Assembly (NCBI GenBank): GCA_964354225.1
Contig: CAYGZC010000344.1
Coordinates: 1-7,485 of the forward strand
Source: CAYGZC01 sp964354225
GTDB taxonomy: Bacteria > Bacteroidota > Ignavibacteria > UBA10030 > SZUA-254
Direction of reading: 5' to 3'
Length of the DNA stretch: 7,485 nucleotides
A program made the position numbers and the translations under genes. Below, one piece after another: positions 1-6,311 of the stretch. The notes beneath the pieces are model-generated. The model made no database searches. It was not told the origin of the DNA and was given only the letters and a program-made list of their open reading frames with translations. The first letter of the stretch is position 1. Every line of letters begins with the position of its first letter.

Positions 1-1197
1 CCATATTTATTTGGCGGTGCTGGTATCGTATTCTTTAATCCCAAAAATGATTCTGATAAAGATTTAACACATAATGCTCGCGGTGATTATAAAAAAGTAT
101 CTTCTTTCTTTCCAATCGGTGTCGGCGGTCAATACTCTATCACTAATAAAACATCGGTTGGAATCAGCGGAACTTATAATTTTGCGTCAACAAAATATCT
201 TGATGATATAAAAACTAATTCACGAGATGCTTTTTGGAGTGTCACTTTGAATTTATTTTCTTTCATCGGACCTGATAATCCGGATCTGGACGGTGATGGA
301 TTGTTGAACGATGAGGAGAAACAAATTGGTACTGATCCTCTTAACCCTGATACCGACGGTGACGGATTGAAGGATGGGGCAGAGGTTAAGCAGTATAAAA
401 CAAATCCTTTAAATCCCGATACAGATGGTGATGGGTGTACTGATGGAGAAGAAGTTCTCCGTTATCACACTGATCCATTGAATCCAGACACAGATGGAGA
501 CGGATTAAATGATTGTGATGAAATATTAAAATACAATACGGATCCTCTTAACAAGGATACAGATAGTGATGGATGTACTGATGGAGATGAAGTTCTCCGT
601 TATCGTACTGATCCGTTGAAACTGGACACAGATGGAGATGGATTGAATGATTGTGATGAAGTATTAAAATACCATACGGATCCTCTTAATAAGGATACAG
701 ATGGTGATGGGTGCACTGATGGAGAAGAAGTTCTTAAATATCATACTAATCCGTTAGATCCTGATACAGATCATGGTGGTATGCCTGATTGTAAAGAAGT
801 TCAACTCGGCTTGAATCCTCTTGATCCGAGTGATGATGTTCCTATAATCAAAGTCGGAGAGCGCATCATCTTGGAGGGTGTAAATTTTGAGACTGCCAAA
901 ACAACATTATTGCCAGAGGCAAAGAAAATTCTTGATCAGGTTGCAGCGAGTTTGGAAGCGAATCCGACTGCTGAAGTAGCAATCCATGGTCACACCGATA
1001 ATGTGGGTGGTGCAAAGTATAATATGAAGTTATCAATTGGACGAGCGGATGCTGTTAAAGCATATTTGGTATTGAAAGGTATAACAGCAAATCGTATAAC
1101 CACGAAGGGTTTCGGTTTCACAAAACCTGTCGCTGATAATGCGATACCTGAAGGAAGAGCAAAAAATAGACGCATAGAGTTTATACGTGTTAAGTAA
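1..1197 (+). CDS. OmpA-family protein with TSP3 repeats, 5'-partial
   Basis: This is an outer-membrane protein probably tethering the envelope to peptidoglycan. The frame is open to the left edge, so the TTG at 247 is only an internal codon and the true start lies outside the window. Codons at 1-270 encode the end of a β-barrel (alternating aromatic/glycine strands such as PYLFGGAGIVFF and SVGISGTYNF). Eight TSP3 calcium-binding units (D-x-D-G-D-G type) follow at about 283-837. An OmpA C-terminal domain follows at about 860-1194. In that domain the GHTDNVG motif supplies an Asp (997-999) and, 15 residues later, an Arg (1042-1044). This spacing matches E. coli OmpA D271/R286, which bind diaminopimelate. 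The GRAKNRRIEF ending is typical of the family. No hairpin-plus-T-run separates it from the thiolase gene 55 bp downstream, so read-through is possible. The domain assignment is secure; the physiological role is inferred. Confidence 0.93.
   Translation, partial: PYLFGGAGIVFFNPKNDSDKDLTHNARGDYKKVSSFFPIGVGGQYSITNKTSVGISGTYNFASTKYLDDIKTNSRDAFWSVTLNLFSFIGPDNPDLDGDGLLNDEEKQIGTDPLNPDTDGDGLKDGAEVKQYKTNPLNPDTDGDGCTDGEEVLRYHTDPLNPDTDGDGLNDCDEILKYNTDPLNKDTDSDGCTDGDEVLRYRTDPLKLDTDGDGLNDCDEVLKYHTDPLNKDTDGDGCTDGEEVLKYHTNPLDPDTDHGGMPDCKEVQLGLNPLDPSDDVPIIKVGERIILEGVNFETAKTTLLPEAKKILDQVAASLEANPTAEVAIHGHTDNVGGAKYNMKLSIGRADAVKAYLVLKGITANRITTKGFGFTKPVADNAIPEGRAKNRRIEFIRVK
283..837 (+). repeat. Eight TSP3 units, with a 138-bp higher-order repeat
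   Basis: Eight acidic calcium-binding units begin at codons 283, 349, 418, 487, 556, 625, 694 and 763. The spacing is 22 residues once and then 23 residues each time. From 421 the DNA shows a 138-bp (46-residue) period made of two alternating unit types: copies at 421-558 and 559-696, and a third from 697 whose second half has diverged. One type carries Cys after DG (DGCTDG); the other carries it in NDCDE. The last unit (DTDHGGMPDCKE) has lost part of the Asp ladder. This is coding repetition, not an RNA or CRISPR array. Confidence 0.9.
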
Positions 1198-1204
1198 AAA
1201 TTAT

Positions 1205-1217
1205 CTTTGAGTCAAAG
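1205..1217. promoter_or_regulatory. Perfect 13-bp palindrome before the thiolase gene
   Basis: CTTTGAGTCAAAG is a perfect inverted repeat with 6-bp arms and a single central base. It lies directly against a TATAAA (1218-1223) that could be a -10 box; no good -35 box is visible at the right distance. With a one-base loop it cannot act as an RNA hairpin, so a dimeric repressor site controlling the three-gene metabolic cluster is the more plausible reading. This is inference from one site. Confidence 0.3.
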
Positions 1218-1252
1218 TATAAATCAACCATTATTTAGATCATACAAGTTAT

Positions 1253-2434
1253 ATGATTAAAGAAGTAGTTATTGCCAGTGCTTGCCGAACCCCGGTGGGA
1301 TCGTTTGCTGGGTCTTTGGCATCAGTATCTGCACCGAAACTCGGTGCAATAGTCATTTCAGAAGCGGTAAAACGAGCGGGTATAAAGAGTGAGAATGTTA
1401 ATGAGGTCATTATGGGATGCGTTCTTTCCACGGGCATGGGGCAAGCACCTGCACGCCAGGCATCAATATATGCCGGACTTCCAACCTCCGTCGAGTGTAT
1501 GACGATCAATAAGGTTTGTGGTTCAGGATTGAAATCTGTTATGCTTGCTGCACAAGCGATTGCGTTAGGAGACGCGGAGATAATCGTCGCTGGCGGAATG
1601 GAAAGTATGTCGAATATTCCGTATATACTTGATAAAGCACGCACAGGTTACCGTATGGGTCATGGTCAACTTATTGATGTTATGATAAAAGATGGACTAT
1701 GGGATCCATACAAAGATTTCCACATGGGAAATGCCGGGGAGATTTGTGCTAAAGAATGCAACATTTCTCGTGAAGCCCAAGATGAATTTGCAACGCTCAG
1801 TTATAAACGATCACTGGATGCACAAAAGAGCGGTTTGTTTAAGGAAGAAATTGTTCCCGTGGAAATTCCACAAAAAGGTTCGGAACCGATTATTGTAAAT
1901 GAAGACGAAGAACCGAAGAAAGTAAAGTTTGATAAAATATCAACATTGAAACCAGCGTTCAAACCTGATGGAACAATAACTCCCGCGAATGCATCCAAAA
2001 TCAATGATGGTGCAGCAGCAGTTGTTGTCATGTCGAAAGAAAAAGCTGATAGATTGGGTATTAAGCCGCTGGCACGTATTATCGCATATGCTTCTGTGGC
2101 AAAGCAACCAGAATGGTTCACAACCGCACCTGCCGATGTAATCTCAAAGGTTCTCGCTAAATCCAAGATGACAAAGGATCAGATTGATTTATTCGAGATT
2201 AATGAAGCATTCTCTGTTGTGACACTCGCTGTTAATCAAATACTTGGATTGGATATCAACAAAGTAAATGTTCACGGCGGAGCAGTTGCAATGGGTCATC
2301 CAATAGGTGCAAGTGGAACTAGAATTTTGGTAACACTTCTTCATGCAATGAAACACCGAAATGCAAAACGTGGAATGGCAGCAATTTGTATAGGCGGTGG
2401 TGAAGCAAGTGGAATGATTGTTGAAAAATTATAG
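1253..2434 (+). CDS. Acetyl-CoA C-acetyltransferase (thiolase)
   Basis: This cytosolic thiolase condenses two acetyl-CoA to acetoacetyl-CoA or runs the reverse cleavage. At 393 aa it has normal family length. The acyl-accepting nucleophile is C89 in INKVCGSGLKS. The NEAF motif is at 317-320. H349 lies in the signature GGAVAMGHPIGASG, and C379, the general acid/base, lies in ICIGGGEASG. All catalytic residues are present. The GGGEASG tail replaces the commoner GGGQG. The AGGMESMS motif and the acidic NEDEEPKK loop around 217-223 resemble the mitochondrial ACAT1-like branch. The ATG at 1253 gives a full N-terminus (IKEVVIASACRTPVGSF) but has no clear Shine-Dalgarno sequence. It is first of three co-oriented genes, and hbd follows after 9 bp. 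Substrate length cannot be fixed from sequence: acetoacetyl-CoA is most likely, but a broader 3-ketoacyl-CoA thiolase is possible. Confidence 0.95.
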   Translation: MIKEVVIASACRTPVGSFAGSLASVSAPKLGAIVISEAVKRAGIKSENVNEVIMGCVLSTGMGQAPARQASIYAGLPTSVECMTINKVCGSGLKSVMLAAQAIALGDAEIIVAGGMESMSNIPYILDKARTGYRMGHGQLIDVMIKDGLWDPYKDFHMGNAGEICAKECNISREAQDEFATLSYKRSLDAQKSGLFKEEIVPVEIPQKGSEPIIVNEDEEPKKVKFDKISTLKPAFKPDGTITPANASKINDGAAAVVVMSKEKADRLGIKPLARIIAYASVAKQPEWFTTAPADVISKVLAKSKMTKDQIDLFEINEAFSVVTLAVNQILGLDINKVNVHGGAVAMGHPIGASGTRILVTLLHAMKHRNAKRGMAAICIGGGEASGMIVEKL

Positions 2435-2438
2435 GGGA
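2433..2438 (+). promoter_or_regulatory. Ribosome binding site overlapping the thiolase stop
   Basis: AGGGGA begins inside the thiolase TAG stop and sits 5 nt before the ATG at 2444. It fixes the start of the dehydrogenase gene. It also implies translational coupling, since ribosomes finishing the thiolase end on this site. Confidence 0.6.
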
Positions 2439-2443
2439 CAAAT

Positions 2444-3307
2444 ATGGATATTAAAAATGTTACCGTCATCGGTGCAGGTACGATGGGAAACGGCATCGCT
2501 CATGTATTTGCACAATACAGTTTTTCAGTCACATTAAACGATATAAAACAAGAATTTTTAGATCGTGCATTAAAAACCATTACCGGAAACCTTGATAGAC
2601 AAATCAAGAAAAATATAATTACGGAAGAAGTTAAGCAGCAGACTCTCTCCCGAATTAAATGTACAACTTCAATCGAGCAGGCAGTCCAGAATTCAGATAT
2701 CGTTATCGAAGCTGCCACAGAAGATAAAGAGATCAAAACTCAAATCTTTAAAACACTCGATAAAACAGCACCTAAGAGTGCAATTCTCGCTTCGAATACA
2801 TCATCTATCTCAATCACGGAAATTGCAGCTACAACTAAACGTCCTGAAAATGTAATAGGTATGCATTTCATGAATCCGGTTCCCATGATGAAACTTGTTG
2901 AAATCATTCGTGGATTATCAACCAATCAGGAGACGCTGAAAACGGTTACCTCTCTTACACAAAAATTAGATAAAGTTCCAGTTGAGGTTAACGATTATCC
3001 CGGATTCATTTCGAATCGTGTATTGCTTCCGATGATAAACGAAGCAGTGTATTGTGTTATGGAAGGAGTTGCAACTCCCGAGGCGATAGATACAGTCATG
3101 AAACTTGGAATGAATCATCCAATGGGACCATTAGCGCTTGCCGATTTCATTGGATTGGATGTGTGTCTTTCAATCATGAATGTCTTGCATCAAGGTCTTG
3201 GTGATACTAAATATCGCCCATGCCCATTATTAAAAAAGATGGTCGCCGCAGGATATTTAGGTCGTAAAACGGGCAGGGGATTTTACGATTACAGTCAAAC
3301 TTCATAA
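2444..3307 (+). CDS. hbd: 3-hydroxybutyryl-CoA dehydrogenase
   Basis: This NAD(P)-dependent cytosolic enzyme interconverts acetoacetyl-CoA and 3-hydroxybutyryl-CoA, the step after the thiolase. At 287 aa it matches the usual single-function bacterial length; it is not fused to a crotonase domain. The Rossmann motif GAGTMGNGIA is at 10-19, and D33 at the end of the second strand suggests NAD preference. The catalytic set, placed by the spacing of human HADH (S137/H158/E170/N208), is S120 in SNTS, H141 in GMHFMNP, E153 and N191 in SNR. The family signature DYPGFISNRVLLP spans 184-196. The C-terminal helical domain ends in GYLGRKTGRGFYDY. A ribosome site overlaps the stop of the thiolase gene 9 bp upstream, so the two are surely one transcript. 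It is also known as paaH or fadB-like, and longer substrates remain possible. Confidence 0.95.
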   Translation: MDIKNVTVIGAGTMGNGIAHVFAQYSFSVTLNDIKQEFLDRALKTITGNLDRQIKKNIITEEVKQQTLSRIKCTTSIEQAVQNSDIVIEAATEDKEIKTQIFKTLDKTAPKSAILASNTSSISITEIAATTKRPENVIGMHFMNPVPMMKLVEIIRGLSTNQETLKTVTSLTQKLDKVPVEVNDYPGFISNRVLLPMINEAVYCVMEGVATPEAIDTVMKLGMNHPMGPLALADFIGLDVCLSIMNVLHQGLGDTKYRPCPLLKKMVAAGYLGRKTGRGFYDYSQTS

Positions 3308-3314
3308 TTTATAT

Positions 3315-3338
3315 CCAGTTATTGTATCGATGAACTGG
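3315..3338 (+). other. Small hairpin between hbd and acyl-CoA dehydrogenase
   Basis: CCAGTT (3315-3320) pairs perfectly with AACTGG (3333-3338) across a 12-nt loop, followed by TTTATTT. The stem is short and the T-run is interrupted, so at best it is a weak attenuator or an mRNA processing or stability element in the 60-bp gap. It may also be chance. Confidence 0.2.
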
Positions 3339-3367
3339 TTTATTTACCAATCAATCATTAACAATCC

Positions 3368-4510
3368 ATGAATTTCGATTTTACAGAAACGCAATTAATG
3401 ATCCAAGAAACTGCGCGAAAATTTGCCAAAGATGAGCTTGCACCATCGGCAATTGAGCGTGATGAAAAAGAAGAGTTCCCTTACGAAGCCGTTAAAAAAC
3501 TTGGTGAGCTTGGATTTATGGGAATGATGGTTCCAGAACAATATGGCGGAGCGGGGCTTGATACTATAAGTTACGTGCTTGGCATGGAAGAGGTATCGAA
3601 AGTTGATGCTTCATGTGGTGTAATTATGTCCGTTAACAATTCATTAGTATGTTATGGTTTGAACGAGTGGGGCACCGAAGACCAGAAGCAAAAATATCTT
3701 CTTCCATTAGCAACAGGCAAAAAACTTGGTGCGTTTGCACTATCTGAACCCGAGGCAGGAAGTGATGCATCGAACCAAAGGACAACAGCCGACCGCTCAG
3801 GAGAAGGATATATCCTCAATGGAACAAAGAATTTCATCACCAATGGAGCTAACGCAGATATTGTTCTTGTCATGGCAACAACGGATAAATCTAAAGGTCC
3901 TCACGGAATTAGTACTTTTATCGTTGAGAAAGGGACTCCGGGTTTCTCGTTAGCAAAGAAAGAAAAAAAACTCGGTATCAGAAGCTCGGATACGGTTTCA
4001 CTAGCATTTCAAGATTGCAAGGTACCCTCAAGTAATCGAATTGGTGATGAGGGCTTCGGGTTTAAATTCGCAATGAAAACACTTGATGGTGGGCGAATTG
4101 GAATTGCCGCCCAAGCGCTTGGTATCGCGCAAGCATCGCTGGAAGCTTCCGTATCTTATTCCAAACAAAGAAAAGCATTTGGGAAATATATTGCCGAATT
4201 TCAGGCAATACAGTTTATGATAGCAGAAATGGCGACGAAGATTGATGCTGCTCGACTTCTCACACTCAAAGCAGCCGCATTAAAAGATGCGAATAAACCA
4301 TTCGGTCAAATGTCGGCAATGGCAAAACTCTTTACATCAAAAATCGCTGTCGATGCTGCTTTAGATGCGATTCAGATTCACGGCGGTTACGGTTACATAA
4401 AAGAATATAATGTAGAGCGGTACCTCAGAGATGCCAAAATAACTGAAATATATGAAGGTACGTCGGAAGTGCAACGAATCGTTATTTCAAGACAATTATT
4501 GAAAGAATAG
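3368..4510 (+). CDS. Short-chain acyl-CoA dehydrogenase (butyryl-CoA type)
   Basis: This FAD-dependent enzyme forms the trans-2 double bond in acyl-CoA, or reduces crotonyl-CoA when run in reverse. It passes electrons to an electron-transfer flavoprotein that is not encoded here. At 380 aa it has the standard length. The first family signature, ALSEPEAGSDAS, is at 124-135. The second, QIHGGYGYIKEYNVERYLRD, is at 336-355. The catalytic base is E363 in IYEGTSEVQR, the position used by short-chain and butyryl-CoA dehydrogenases rather than the upstream site of isovaleryl- and long-chain enzymes. The middle β-domain and the C-terminal helix bundle (RKAFGKYIAEFQAIQF) are intact. The ATG at 3368 gives the usual MNFDFTETQLM start without a Shine-Dalgarno sequence. 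It sits 60 bp after hbd and probably shares its transcript. A short branched-chain substrate cannot be excluded. Confidence 0.93.
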   Translation: MNFDFTETQLMIQETARKFAKDELAPSAIERDEKEEFPYEAVKKLGELGFMGMMVPEQYGGAGLDTISYVLGMEEVSKVDASCGVIMSVNNSLVCYGLNEWGTEDQKQKYLLPLATGKKLGAFALSEPEAGSDASNQRTTADRSGEGYILNGTKNFITNGANADIVLVMATTDKSKGPHGISTFIVEKGTPGFSLAKKEKKLGIRSSDTVSLAFQDCKVPSSNRIGDEGFGFKFAMKTLDGGRIGIAAQALGIAQASLEASVSYSKQRKAFGKYIAEFQAIQFMIAEMATKIDAARLLTLKAAALKDANKPFGQMSAMAKLFTSKIAVDAALDAIQIHGGYGYIKEYNVERYLRDAKITEIYEGTSEVQRIVISRQLLKE

Positions 4511-4582
4511 CTATTATTATTTCTTTTCAATCAATTTTAATATAAAACGATAAAATAAATAAATAAAACATCATCATTTTTT
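4511..4582. other. AT-rich spacer, no terminator visible
   Basis: This 72-bp gap is almost pure A/T. It contains a short (AAAT)n run near 4551-4567 and a TATAAA at 4541-4546 that could be a -10 box but lacks a good -35 partner. I see no hairpin with a T-run, so transcription from the acyl-CoA dehydrogenase gene may continue into the next gene. Confidence 0.4.
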
Positions 4583-5128
4583 ATGGTAAAATATATGAAA
4601 AATATTCTTCTACTTGCTATTGGGCTTGTAATAACAACAAATTTTGCCATGGCTCAATTCGAAAAAGAAAAAAGTTATATCGGTCCAAGCATTGGATTCT
4701 ACTTTCATGGAACAACTCCCATTTTCGGCGCAAATTATGAATATGCCATGAAAACAGATGTAGGGGATGGTATTCTGGGTATCGGAGGGTTATTACGGTA
4801 TTGGAGCTGGAGTGATGATATCGGGTCAGATTGGGGTTGGGATTACTCTGATTTCATGATAGGTGGTCAAGCGAATTACCACTTCAAAGTTGACGATGGA
4901 AAGTTCGATCCGTGGGGTGGCTTAACTTTGGCTTATGATGTTGGGTCTGTTAAGTATAAAGGACCTTCTGGACACTATTGGCCCAAACCTACATGGGGTG
5001 GATTTTTTGTTGGTTTAGATGGTGGCGCACGCTACTGGTTTTCTAATACTGTTGCAGGTACAGTCAGATTAAACTTTGGTTCTCTAAGCTATTCTGCAAT
5101 AGATTTTGGAGTGGATTTCAAATTTTAA
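4583..5128 (+). CDS. Small outer-membrane β-barrel protein, tryptophan-rich
   Basis: I do not recognise a named family. The N-terminus is a Sec signal peptide: basic start, hydrophobic LLLAIGLVITT, and likely signal peptidase I cleavage after AMA (residue 24), giving mature QFEKEK. The rest alternates aromatic and glycine-rich strands (IGPSIGFYFHG, GILGIGGLLRYWSWS, WGGFFVGLDGGARYWF) and ends in FGVDFKF. A terminal Phe is the usual recognition mark for β-barrel assembly. About 157 mature residues fit an eight-stranded barrel. Two starts are possible: ATG 4583, or ATG 4595, which gives a more standard signal peptide of 20 residues. Neither has a Shine-Dalgarno site, so I keep the longer form. 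The mature part is strikingly rich in Trp around residues 70-90. It stands alone ahead of a strong terminator. The function is unknown: porin-like, adhesin or structural roles are all open. Confidence 0.85.
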   Translation: MVKYMKNILLLAIGLVITTNFAMAQFEKEKSYIGPSIGFYFHGTTPIFGANYEYAMKTDVGDGILGIGGLLRYWSWSDDIGSDWGWDYSDFMIGGQANYHFKVDDGKFDPWGGLTLAYDVGSVKYKGPSGHYWPKPTWGGFFVGLDGGARYWFSNTVAGTVRLNFGSLSYSAIDFGVDFKF

Positions 5129-5163
5129 GAACTATTAATTCACATTTCGGGTTTAATCCATAG

Positions 5164-5203
5164 ACCCTCAGATTATAAAGATGGTCTGGGGGTTTGTTAT
5201 TTT
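5164..5203 (+). terminator. Intrinsic terminator after first small barrel gene
   Basis: ACCCTCAGA (5164-5172) pairs with TCTGGGGGT (5185-5193): nine pairs, one of them T·G. The loop is 12 nt, followed by the T-rich tract TTGTTATTTT. It begins 35 bp after the stop codon and closes the preceding gene. Confidence 0.8.
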
Positions 5204-5267
5204 AACTATATTCGATATTTTGGATATCTCTAAAATGTATGTTTTTTCCAGAGTTTTTACGTGAAAT

Positions 5268-5345
5268 CAGGACTTAGCCGGTAGTCTTCAAGAAAAATAC
5301 TAAAAAGAACTTGACAATTATCTTTTTTTTTGATATACTTTCACC
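5268..5345 (+). repeat. Promoter-region repeat, copy 1 (partner at 6168-6245)
   Basis: This stretch aligns without gaps to the sequence exactly 900 bp downstream. By eye about 69 of 90 positions match across 5261-5350 versus 6161-6250. Conserved blocks are AAATCAGGA, CTTCAAGAAAAA, TTGACAA and TATACTTTCAC. The match includes sequence upstream of the -35 box, so it is a shared ancestral segment and not only convergent promoter boxes. Confidence 0.75.
5311..5339 (+). promoter_or_regulatory. Consensus sigma-70 promoter with T9 spacer run
   Basis: TTGACA (5311-5316) is separated by exactly 17 bp from TATACT (5334-5339). The spacer contains an uninterrupted run of nine T at 5323-5331. An A-rich stretch (5291-5309) just upstream could act as an UP element. 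The expected start near 5346 leaves a leader of roughly 60 nt, ending in AGAGAGG (5395-5401), 5 nt before the ATG. Confidence 0.85.
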
Positions 5346-5406
5346 AATATAATTAAACAACAAATATATAATTAACTATTGTTACATTTAATTTAGAGAG
5401 GATAAC

Positions 5407-5964
5407 ATGAAACATCTGTTATCAATTATGTTCGTAATAGTTGTAATCAGTTCAGTTGCGTTTTCACAAAATTTCGGTAAAACCGGCACTATCGAATTTG
5501 GCGGTCAAGCCGCATTTATGAGCACAACACCTGTGGTTGAAGGAGAAACTGGTGATGCTACAACTGTAATAATGTTTCAACCAAGTTTTGGGTATTTTGT
5601 AATGGATGGTCTTGAAGTTGGTGTTAATCCGTTGAGTATCACAAGTATGTCTCAAAATAGTAATACTCTCACCAATATTGGATTCTGGGCATTTGGTGCA
5701 TACCATTTTACTGACATGGGAAGTACTTATCCATATCTACAAGCATTATTGGGTTATACTTCTGTGTCCGATGGTGATAATACAGCAAGCGGTTTATCTT
5801 ACGGAGTCGGTGCTGGCGCAAAATTTGAGATCGCTGGTGGATTATTACTTGATGCTAATTTAAATTATCGTTTCTACACCTATAATCCAGATGGTGCAGA
5901 TAAACGATGGGGCAATAATGTACTTACTATTGGTGTTGGTTTAAGCGGTTTCTTGAATTATTAA
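5407..5964 (+). CDS. Small outer-membrane β-barrel protein
   Basis: This is a 185-residue secreted protein of the porin-like, OmpA-fold type; I cannot name a function. The signal peptide is MKHLL followed by a hydrophobic core and cleavage after AFS (residue 20), giving mature QNFGK. The body shows amphipathic strands with turns: IEFGGQAAFMS, MFQPSFGYFVMDGLEVGVNP, GFWAFGAYHF, YPYLQALLGYTSV, YGVGAGAKFEI, LLLDANLNYRFYTY and a final VLTIGVGLSGFLNY. The strand order suggests eight strands, and MDGLEVGVNP followed by YPYLQALLGY is typical of outer-membrane β-barrel domains. The start is fixed by AGAGAGG at 5-nt spacing. Its own strong promoter and downstream terminator make it monocistronic. The promoter spacer's T9 run could tune or switch expression. 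The coding sequence is not obviously similar to the next gene although their promoters are. Confidence 0.87.
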   Translation: MKHLLSIMFVIVVISSVAFSQNFGKTGTIEFGGQAAFMSTTPVVEGETGDATTVIMFQPSFGYFVMDGLEVGVNPLSITSMSQNSNTLTNIGFWAFGAYHFTDMGSTYPYLQALLGYTSVSDGDNTASGLSYGVGAGAKFEIAGGLLLDANLNYRFYTYNPDGADKRWGNNVLTIGVGLSGFLNY

Positions 5965-5988
5965 TTACACTAACTTTTTATTTTAGTG

Positions 5989-6021
5989 GAAGGGAAGTTC
6001 TTCGGATTTTCCCTTCTTTTT
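5989..6021 (+). terminator. Intrinsic terminator after second small barrel gene
   Basis: GAAGGGAA (5989-5996) pairs perfectly with TTCCCTTC (6009-6016) over a 12-nt loop and runs straight into TTTTT (6017-6021). It starts 25 bp after the stop codon. Confidence 0.88.
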
Positions 6022-6031
6022 ATCGCTTAGC

Positions 6032-6064
6032 TTAATAAGGAAGCCTGTTAGGCTTACTTATTAA
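6032..6064. repeat. Long imperfect palindrome in intergenic gap
   Basis: TTAATAAG-G-AAGCC (6032-6045) pairs with GGCTT-A-CTTATTAA (6051-6064) around the 5-nt loop TGTTA. Thirteen of fourteen positions pair, with one G/A mismatch at 6040/6056. No T-run follows, so it is not a classic terminator. It could be a protein-binding site, an RNA stability hairpin or the scar of a mobile repeat. Confidence 0.55.
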
Positions 6065-6095
6065 TTTATCATTACTATGCCGGCATTTTTTTATC

Positions 6096-6127
6096 CCCTC
6101 TTTTCGTTCAAAGGAAAGAGGGTTTTT
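6096..6127 (+). terminator. Second intrinsic terminator in the same gap
   Basis: CCCTCTTT (6096-6103) pairs with AAAGAGGG (6115-6122), extendable by a T·G and a C-G pair inward, and is followed by TTTTT (6123-6127). There is no gene between this and the terminator at 5989-6021. It is therefore either a fail-safe or the terminator of a lost or unseen short transcript. Confidence 0.8.
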
Positions 6128-6167
6128 ATTGAAATTTCGTGAATTTCACTGATTTTGACAAGTAAAT

Positions 6168-6245
6168 CAGGATTTAGGTGATCGACTTCAAGAAAAAGAC
6201 GAAAAATAACTTGACAAATACTTATTTTTTTATTATACTTTCACG
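6168..6245 (+). repeat. Promoter-region repeat, copy 2 (partner at 5268-5345)
   Basis: This is the downstream partner of the 900-bp-offset duplication. Similarity continues into the leaders: AATTAACTA (6276-6284) then TGTTA (6287-6291) then TTAGAGAGG, matching 5370-5378, 5380-5384 and 5393-5401 in copy 1. The shared unit thus runs from upstream of -35 to the ribosome site. Confidence 0.75.
6211..6239 (+). promoter_or_regulatory. Consensus sigma-70 promoter with T7 spacer run
   Basis: TTGACA (6211-6216), a 17-bp spacer and TATACT (6234-6239). The spacer holds seven T at 6225-6231. As in the upstream copy, A-rich DNA precedes the -35 box and AGAGAGG (6300-6306) lies 5 nt before the ATG at 6312. 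The leader is about 65 nt. Confidence 0.85.
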
Positions 6246-6311
6246 TAAATTTTTTATGAATTTAAATACTTAACTAATTAACTAAATGTTAAACTTATTA
6301 GAGAGGTTTAT

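Noticed and set aside
247..249. TTG as the start codon of the OmpA-family gene
   Set aside because: The same frame is open from base 1 and encodes convincing β-barrel strands, so the gene enters from outside the window.
421..834. Regular 138-bp direct repeats as a CRISPR-like or regulatory array
   Set aside because: They are in frame, keep the TSP3 consensus and lack variable spacers; they are coding repeats.
1249..1644. Minus-strand reading frame of 131 codons opposite the thiolase gene
   Set aside because: It mirrors a gene with complete catalytic motifs, has no signal, domain or ribosome site of its own, and is a shadow frame.
5221..5235. GATAT...ATATC inverted repeat before the second barrel promoter
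   Set aside because: Five A/T-rich pairs are expected by chance in DNA of this composition.
5228..5258. CTCT...AGAG followed by TTTTT as another terminator
   Set aside because: Only four outer pairs and an unpaired internal loop; a much better terminator lies at 5164-5203.
6077..6086. ATGCCGGCAT followed by a T-run as a terminator
   Set aside because: The palindrome has no loop, so an RNA hairpin would have only about three base pairs; it is probably chance.
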